A stretch of 64,000 nucleotides of DNA from Typhlomys cinereus (Eukaryota; Chordata; Mammalia; Rodentia; Platacanthomyidae), in assembly GCA_023101885.1 (NCBI GenBank), contig JALPQD010000160.1, positions 3,629,188 to 3,693,187 of the forward strand, in the 5' to 3' direction. Of the stretch, positions 59,020 through 64,000 are shown in pieces. The notes beneath the pieces are model-generated. The model saw only the letters and a list, made by a program, of their open reading frames with translations, did not search any database and was not told the DNA's origin. The translations under genes and the position numbers were made by a program. Position 1 is the first letter of the stretch; each line of letters opens with the position of its first letter.

Positions 59020-59335
59020 TTTTTTTGCCTATCTATGTCTATTTATTCTAACACCATTTGTTGAAAAAAATGATCTTTTCTCCACGATATTGACTTTGTT
59101 TCTTTGTCAAAGGTCGGTTGATTACATTTATCTGGGCCTATCTGGGGTCTCTGTTCTGTTCCACTGCTCTGTTTTTTGCCAATACCACACTGTCTGGATC
59201 ACTGTAGTTCTATTGTGAGTTTTGAACATCAAGCAGCACATTGTGTTAGTCAAAGTTCTTCACCTCTTCGCGTAAACTTTAGAATCTGGTTGCTGATATC
59301 CACAAAGGTTTCTTTCCACCTTTTTAAGTGTCTGT
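59020..59335 (-). mobile_element. L1 ORF2 fragment (antisense)
   Basis: TAACACCATTTGTTGAAAAA, TTCTTTGTCAAAGGTCGG, CTGTTCTGTTCCACTGCTC and GCCAATACCACACTGTCTGG are the antisense of the late ORF2 region of L1, in the expected order. The frame is broken. Confidence 0.7.
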
Positions 59336-59619
59336 AAAAAAGCATCTTTTGACACTGAACAATTGTGTCCGAACTGTAGTCTCCACATGGGAAGTTCATG
59401 TTTCCAAGGGACCCACAAGATTGAAGTTGTGAATAGAATTGAGGATGTATGACAGAGAGGAGACTACAGTTTGCAGAGACGACGCATGGACAATCTTGCC
59501 TCTGCAGGAATGTTGGTCCAGATCTTGTGCATGTGGCTCACGCCTGCCTCGCCTGTCAGTTGTGGCTATGACATGCTTCACATTCCCCTATCATTATTGT
59601 TACCTGTGTTTGTCTTTTG

Positions 59620-59765
59620 AAATGTCACTTCACCTTTCTGGGCTTCACTCTGTCGTCTGCAAGATGGGTGGTGGCATTTATTGCCTTGAATCGTCATGAG
59701 GACCAAGTGGATTATTTTATGTTAAGCGCTCAGTAGACAGCACACAGGAGTTCTCTGTAAGCTGT
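59620..59765 (+). mobile_element. MIR fragment
   Basis: TCTGGGCTTCACTCTGTCG, TCTGCAAGATGGGTGGTGG and TTAAGCGCTCAGTAGACAGC match the MIR consensus order. Confidence 0.6.
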
Positions 59766-59812
59766 GGCTACCATTCAACTGTCTGCTCTGGCTCTGATGA
59801 CTATTACTCAGA

Positions 59813-60243
59813 TGGTGTTGTAGTTCGCCTGCAAGGTTGCTGATAAATCACCATCAAACAGCCCAAGAGACCAAGGGGTTTATTTTCTCTTACTGACTCC
59901 TGGTTACAGTTCTCAGTCCAGCTTGACGGGAGAGCACGCACCAACGCCGGGGCTGAGGGAACTGGCCACACCATCACCACATAACGGCTGAGAAAGGGAC
60001 AATTCTTTGTTGCCAGACCAGTGTGTCTGGCCAAGTGTACAGCAGGATGCCAACTCCCTCAACCAGCTACCTATATTTTATTCCAGGCCTAATCCCATCC
60101 ACCATAGGCTGGGCCCTCCCCATCAGCTAGACAATCTCCTTCAGGTTTGCTCTAGGCCCAACTCAACCACTAATTCTCCACAAATGTGCCCAGAGCTCAA
60201 ACCCTTAACTGTCAAGTTGACACCTGTGCCTAACTATGACAGA
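59813..60243 (-). mobile_element. Dispersed repeat with GTCAACTTGAC head (URR1-like), copy E, best preserved
   Basis: On the minus strand: CTGTCATAGTTAGGCACAGG, TGTCAACTTGACAGTTAAGG, GCCCAGCCTATGGTGGATGG, CAAGCTGGACTGAGAACTG, TGATGGTGATTTATCAGC, and an end near GCGAACTACAACACCATC. It aligns along its length with 6832-7215. Confidence 0.7.
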
Positions 60244-61125
60244 TGATATCAACGCTCCACCCTGCTCAGTTACCTCTCACACTCCCAGGGTGGCAACATC
60301 TCAAAATTATCCTTTCAAAGACTGATTGGACCTCTGGAAGGCTAGTTTGGCATTTATGGATTTTTTTGCTGTCTAGCTTCTGCCCATCTGTATCTACCCT
60401 CCTAGTCCTTCCCTGCCCTCCAGTGACAGACCTTGTGCTCCAGCCTCTTCTAGCATGGCACGCATGTCCACACCTCTAGGCCTTCCAGTCATGCGGCTCT
60501 CTGCTCAGAAAGCCGGCTTCTGGGAATTCTGAGAGTGCCTGAGATCTGGGGATGTGTTAGTCCATCATTCCTTGTGAAAGTCTCCATATGGAAACTGGCG
60601 CCTGGTTTCTCGATGTGCAAGACATGGAAATAAGACTGTTTGTCTTCCAGCACTGCTAGATAAAACTTTTTGGGGTCAAAAAGGGAGTTTGCGGAAGAAG
60701 ACCAGGAAGTCAAAGTCGGTCTCCGAGTCAGCTTGCCTTTGCAACTGATTGGGGGATTCTTTCCTGTTACCGCTTGCAAGGGGTGCTTCCTGGGCAGAAA
60801 GTTAAGTGGGGATCAGTCAGAAGAGGCAAGGGATTTGGATCAGGTATCAATCAAGGAATGAAGAAATAGCTGCTAAAACAAATGTCAAAACAAGTATCAG
60901 CATCGAGGATGTAACAACAGGAAATGGCAAGAGGAAGCTGGCTGGTTACAAAATGCCATGCGCCGTGATTATAGCTGAATAACAAGCATGTTTGATGAGG
61001 GTCACAAGAGTGTGACAGTGACGGCAGAAGCCCTTATTTACTTTTGCCTTCTTCAGAATGCTGTTGGTTTTACGCTCTGCCTAAGCTATTAAAATGAGTT
61101 TAATCTGTCTTATGTCAATTGTACT

Positions 61126-61440
61126 CTTCGTGGTGTGTGTGTTGGGGGGTTCGTGTGCGTGGGCGTAGGCATGCATACGCCCAGTGTGCCCATGAGGAGA
61201 TCAGAGGACAACCTTCAGGTATAGGTCCTTGAATTTCCACCTTGTTTGAGACAGGGTCTCGTCTCTGCTGCCTAAGCAAGGCTTGCTGACCCCCCCCCCA
61301 CGCACTTCTGGAGTGTCTCATGCCTCTATCTCACACTTCCCACAGTTCACAGGGATGTAGACATTTACACCACTATGTCTGGCTTTTATGTGGTTCTGAG
61401 AATCTAACTTCAGGTCCTTAGGCTTTACCTGCACCAGGTG
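61126..61440 (-). mobile_element. ID-B1 composite (B4-type) SINE
   Basis: GT-rich tail, then AGAGGACAACCTTCAGG, TTGAGACAGGGTCTCGTC and TGGTTCTGAGAATCTAACTT, the reverse of a B4-type element. Confidence 0.55.
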
Positions 61441-61625
61441 TTCAGAGAGAGAGAGAGAGAGAGAGGGAGGGAGGAACATGATGACATGCCCTGTGTATGT
61501 GGAAGTCAGAGGAAGTATTTAGGAGCCGGTTCCTCTCCTTTCACCTGTAGGTCCAGGCATCAAACTCAGGTCGTAGGGTTGTTCAGCGAGTGCCTTTAAC
61601 CAACTGAGTCATCTTGCTGACCAGT
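61441..61625 (-). mobile_element. ID-related SINE with (GA)n
   Basis: A GA run is followed by TGTGGAAGTCAGAGGAAGT, GGTTCCTCTCCTTTCACC, ATCAAACTCAGGTCGTAGG and GAGTCATCTTGCTGACCAG. It lies directly beside the previous SINE. Confidence 0.7.
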
Positions 61626-62205
61626 AAGTAAAAAGTTTGAAGACACTGGTCAACTGTGAGCTAGGACGAGGATGTGCCTTGACACCTCCCTGCCTGGCTT
61701 TCCTTCCCTTTAATTCATATTCAGCCAGATCCCTCCACAGCTATGTCTGGATATTTGAAATGGTCATGGCTGCTAGGAATCCCGTCATTAGCCCTTGGGA
61801 ATTCCGCTATCCTTCAGTTGTCTATTCTATCCTGGCAATGTCCTCTGCCTTTCCTGCTTTGTCCTGAATCCTCAAACGATGTCAACTATGTGTCCAACAT
61901 CTCTGGTGCATTTTGCCCTTTGCTAAGGAACCAAGAAACCATCTGTGATAATGTGGCCAGTGTGAGATGCAGGGTGGCAGCTGCCCACTCCCACATATCC
62001 TGCATCTCAGCCTGGGGATTCTATCCTAACAGTCTGTGTTAATATGGGAAGCGCGGTGCCCTGAACTGGGACGGCTGGAGGAAGGGCATTTGGGTTTTCC
62101 TGAAGCAAAGGGCATTACTGAGCTGGGTGTGTAGGTAATAGGGCTGTAATGAAGGCAAGAAAGACAGAAATTTGGGCGGGAGTTAATTTCAGCTTAAAAA
62201 TAAAA

Positions 62206-62550
62206 CTGAATCTGGGGAATTCAGTCAGTGAAGGGAGGGCTTGCCTTGCAGACATGAGGTCCTGGGTTCAATTCCCTGAACTCATGTTCTTTTAAAAAAA
62301 AAATACGTGATGAAACATGTTTGTAAACTATGATCTTATCTCTGAGGAGATGGAGATAGGCAAGGTTGCAGGGGGTGAGGGGCTTGGGGGAGGAAGGGGT
62401 TGTTAGCCTCCAGACTGGCCTACACAGCAAGTTCTAGGTCACTGAGTGACCTGTCCAAGAAACAAGGTTATTGAGGGAATAGCTCTCAAGGTTGACCTCT
62501 GGGCTATACACATACACAAACACACACATCCACACACACACACACACACG
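62206..62550 (+). mobile_element. ID-B1 composite (B4-type) SINE with (CA)n, just upstream of exon 2
   Basis: The ID-like head has GGTCCTGGGTTCAATTCCC. The B1-like part has CAGACTGGCCTACACAGC and the tail ends in (CA)n at 62527-62548, about 50 bases before the exon 2 acceptor. Confidence 0.6.
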
Positions 62551-62602
62551 CGTGCGCACGCACAACCATGAATTAACTTTGCTTTTATTTATTCACTTAT
62601 AG

Positions 62603-62664
62603 GGTCCGTCCAAATCACTACCTCTTCTGGAGAGACCGTATCTACAACGCAATCATGGCCAGAG
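62603..62664 (+). CDS. Probable exon 2 of the same gene: Ser/Thr-rich segment after the signal peptide
   Basis: A pyrimidine-rich tract and TTATAG acceptor end at 62602, and a strong donor (AGAG/GTGAGA) begins at 62665. Joined to exon 1 in phase 1, the 62 bases complete a Gly codon and add SVQITTSSGETVSTTQSWPE, ending in phase 0. Seven of the 21 residues are Ser or Thr next to each other or nearly so, as in the O-glycosylated stem or mature N-terminus of a mucin-like membrane protein. The signal peptide would be cleaved close to the exon junction. The intron is 16163 bases. The pairing rests on phase, splice sites and composition only. The exon is short enough that chance is possible. Later exons must lie beyond 64000. 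Confidence 0.5.
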
Positions 62665-64000
62665 GTGAGAGTTTGCATGGAGTGGGGGTGGGGGATGGCA
62701 TGTGCAGGGGAGGTGGATTCCCCAGTAGCGAGCAAATCCAGTGTGCATGTAGACCAGTGGCTCCTTCCTCGAACCCTTGATGGAATGAATGGGTCAGAGG
62801 AGCTGCTTCTCTGAACAGGCTAGGTTGCCTGGCAGAGTGTAACCAATGACGCCTGGAATTTGGGGGTTATCATCCCTGAAAACTGAATGGGTGGTTCCCA
62901 GAAGTGTTCCCTGAGCAGTTATAAATGGGTGTGTTATCACTGTGAACCTTGAAGCAGATGTTATAAGTTATCCAAGGCATCTGGGTGAGGTCTTCCCAGA
63001 AGGTCCACAAGATAAGAGATGAGAGTAAATGCTGTATCTCTTCCTGTAATCAGTAATCCAAGAGAAATTAATTTATGTGAGGTGTGGTCAAGCGCTCTGT
63101 AGGCTGCCTGCTTTCTCTGATGCAGTATTCCCCCCCCCCACAATGCTCACTTTGAGGAAGAACATAAAGTCTACCTTTCCCAAAATTTCTGTTGTAGGTT
63201 TGGGAAGATGGGTCAGTTGATTAAAACCTCTGCCTCACAAGCAAAAGAACCTGAGTTCAGCTCCCCAAATCCCACATAAACATGCCAGGCAGATGTGGTG
63301 ATGGCTGGCAGGTCTGGCCCTGGAAGACAAAACCTGGGACACCCCAGAGCAAAGCAATAAGGAGGTAGAGCAACCCAGGATGATTCCTGATGTTACCAGT
63401 GGACATCCACAGGCACACACACTCAAGTGTACTCTTATACACAGACCTGCACACACATGTATACCCACCCATATGCAAACTGCATGCATGCACACACAAA
63501 CACATGCACTTCATACACAGGTATGAAAAAGGAAGAACAGACATCCATGTTGTTCCTAGAAGCAGAAGTAGCTCTGAGCTTTCAGAGTCTTTGAGGACTT
63601 GAACACAAGTCACCTTATCCCCACTCTGCTCCTGTGGTCCTGTGGTCCATCTGACCTCAGTGGTCCGCCTGACCTCAGTGGTCTGTCTGACCTCCGGACA
63701 CAAGTGTCTCTAGTTTCAAGTTTACCCAACTTTCAGTATCACATATACATACTATCCCTTTTGTGTAAGTAATCAAACTAAAAGAGATAATACAGATACA
63801 TGCAGCATTGAATTATTTGTTTTTACTTTTAGATGCAGTGGAGTAGGTCTCTCAGTTACTTCCCTTTTTTGTTTTGGGTAAAAGTTCCCTAACATACAAG
63901 TTAACCATTCATATTCAAGGATATAATTTAGAAGCATGAAGCACATTTCGTGTTGAGTAACCACCACTATCATCTCCAAACTTTTTGTTTGATCATCCCA
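62665..64000 (+). other. Inferred start of intron 2 to window end
   Basis: After the donor at 62665 no further exon is seen. The stretch holds a dimeric SINE at about 63198-63525 and otherwise apparently unique sequence, including three near-identical short units (CTGACCTC with GTGGTC or GTGGTCC variants) at about 63640-63700. Confidence 0.4.
63198..63525 (+). mobile_element. Dimeric ID-like SINE (IDL-Geo-like), copy 11
   Basis: The head is TTTGGGAAGATGGGTCAG, with ACCTGAGTTCAGCTCCCC. The right half has GCCAGGCAGATGTGGTGATG and ACCCAGGATGATTCCTG, followed by a CA/TG-rich tail. Confidence 0.75.

Larger units (their letters stand above)
46440..62602 (+). other. Inferred intron 1
   Basis: This 16-kb stretch runs between the exon 1 donor (GTAAGC) and the exon 2 acceptor (TTATAG). 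It holds antisense L1 pieces, ID- and B4-type SINEs, MIR fragments and microsatellites, listed separately. I looked for additional splice-bounded frames inside it and found none convincing. Confidence 0.45.

Noticed and set aside
63257..63703. 148-codon minus-strand frame
   Set aside because: Most of it is the antisense of a dimeric SINE, and its start is short tandem GTGGTC-type repeats.

Overview
This is mammalian, specifically rodent, nuclear DNA. It is dense in rodent SINEs (tRNA-Ala/ID-like, B1-like and ID-B1 composite elements), L1 fragments, older MIR copies and long (CA)n tracts. No long open reading frame looks like an intact gene, so almost everything in the window is intergenic or intronic. 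The most abundant recognisable SINE is a dimer: an ID-like left half joined to an unrelated right half of about 180 bases. From memory this layout matches the IDL-Geo SINE described from geomyoid rodents (kangaroo rats, pocket mice, pocket gophers). I therefore suspect a geomyoid rodent, but that is inference without a database search.

The best gene evidence lies in the right part. At 46310-46439 there is a TATA-type promoter, a short leader and a first coding exon for a signal peptide, ending at a strong splice donor. About 16 kb downstream, at 62603-62664, a well-formed acceptor opens a phase-compatible 62-base exon with a Ser/Thr-rich stretch, followed by another strong donor. I read these as exons 1 and 2 of a plus-strand gene for a secreted or type I membrane protein whose remaining exons lie beyond the right edge. 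I cannot name it. HNF1-, HNF4-, CDX- and GATA-like motifs within about 100 bases upstream of the TATA box suggest expression in gut, liver or kidney epithelium.

Two weaker splice-bounded exon candidates lie at 15777-15895 (Cys-rich) and 22396-22496. Layout: 1-15 kb is repeats, including an L1 3' end (4.6-5.8 kb), microsatellites, a G-rich minisatellite flanked by a 100-base direct repeat (12.4-13.2 kb) and old L1 pieces. 15-25 kb is lower in repeats and holds the two weak exon candidates. 25-46 kb is repeat-rich, with a 0.5-kb TATC array at 37.8-38.3 kb and an L1 3' end split by a SINE at 43.2-43.9 kb. 46.3-62.6 kb is intron 1 of the inferred gene, holding antisense L1 pieces. 62.7-64 kb is the start of the next intron.
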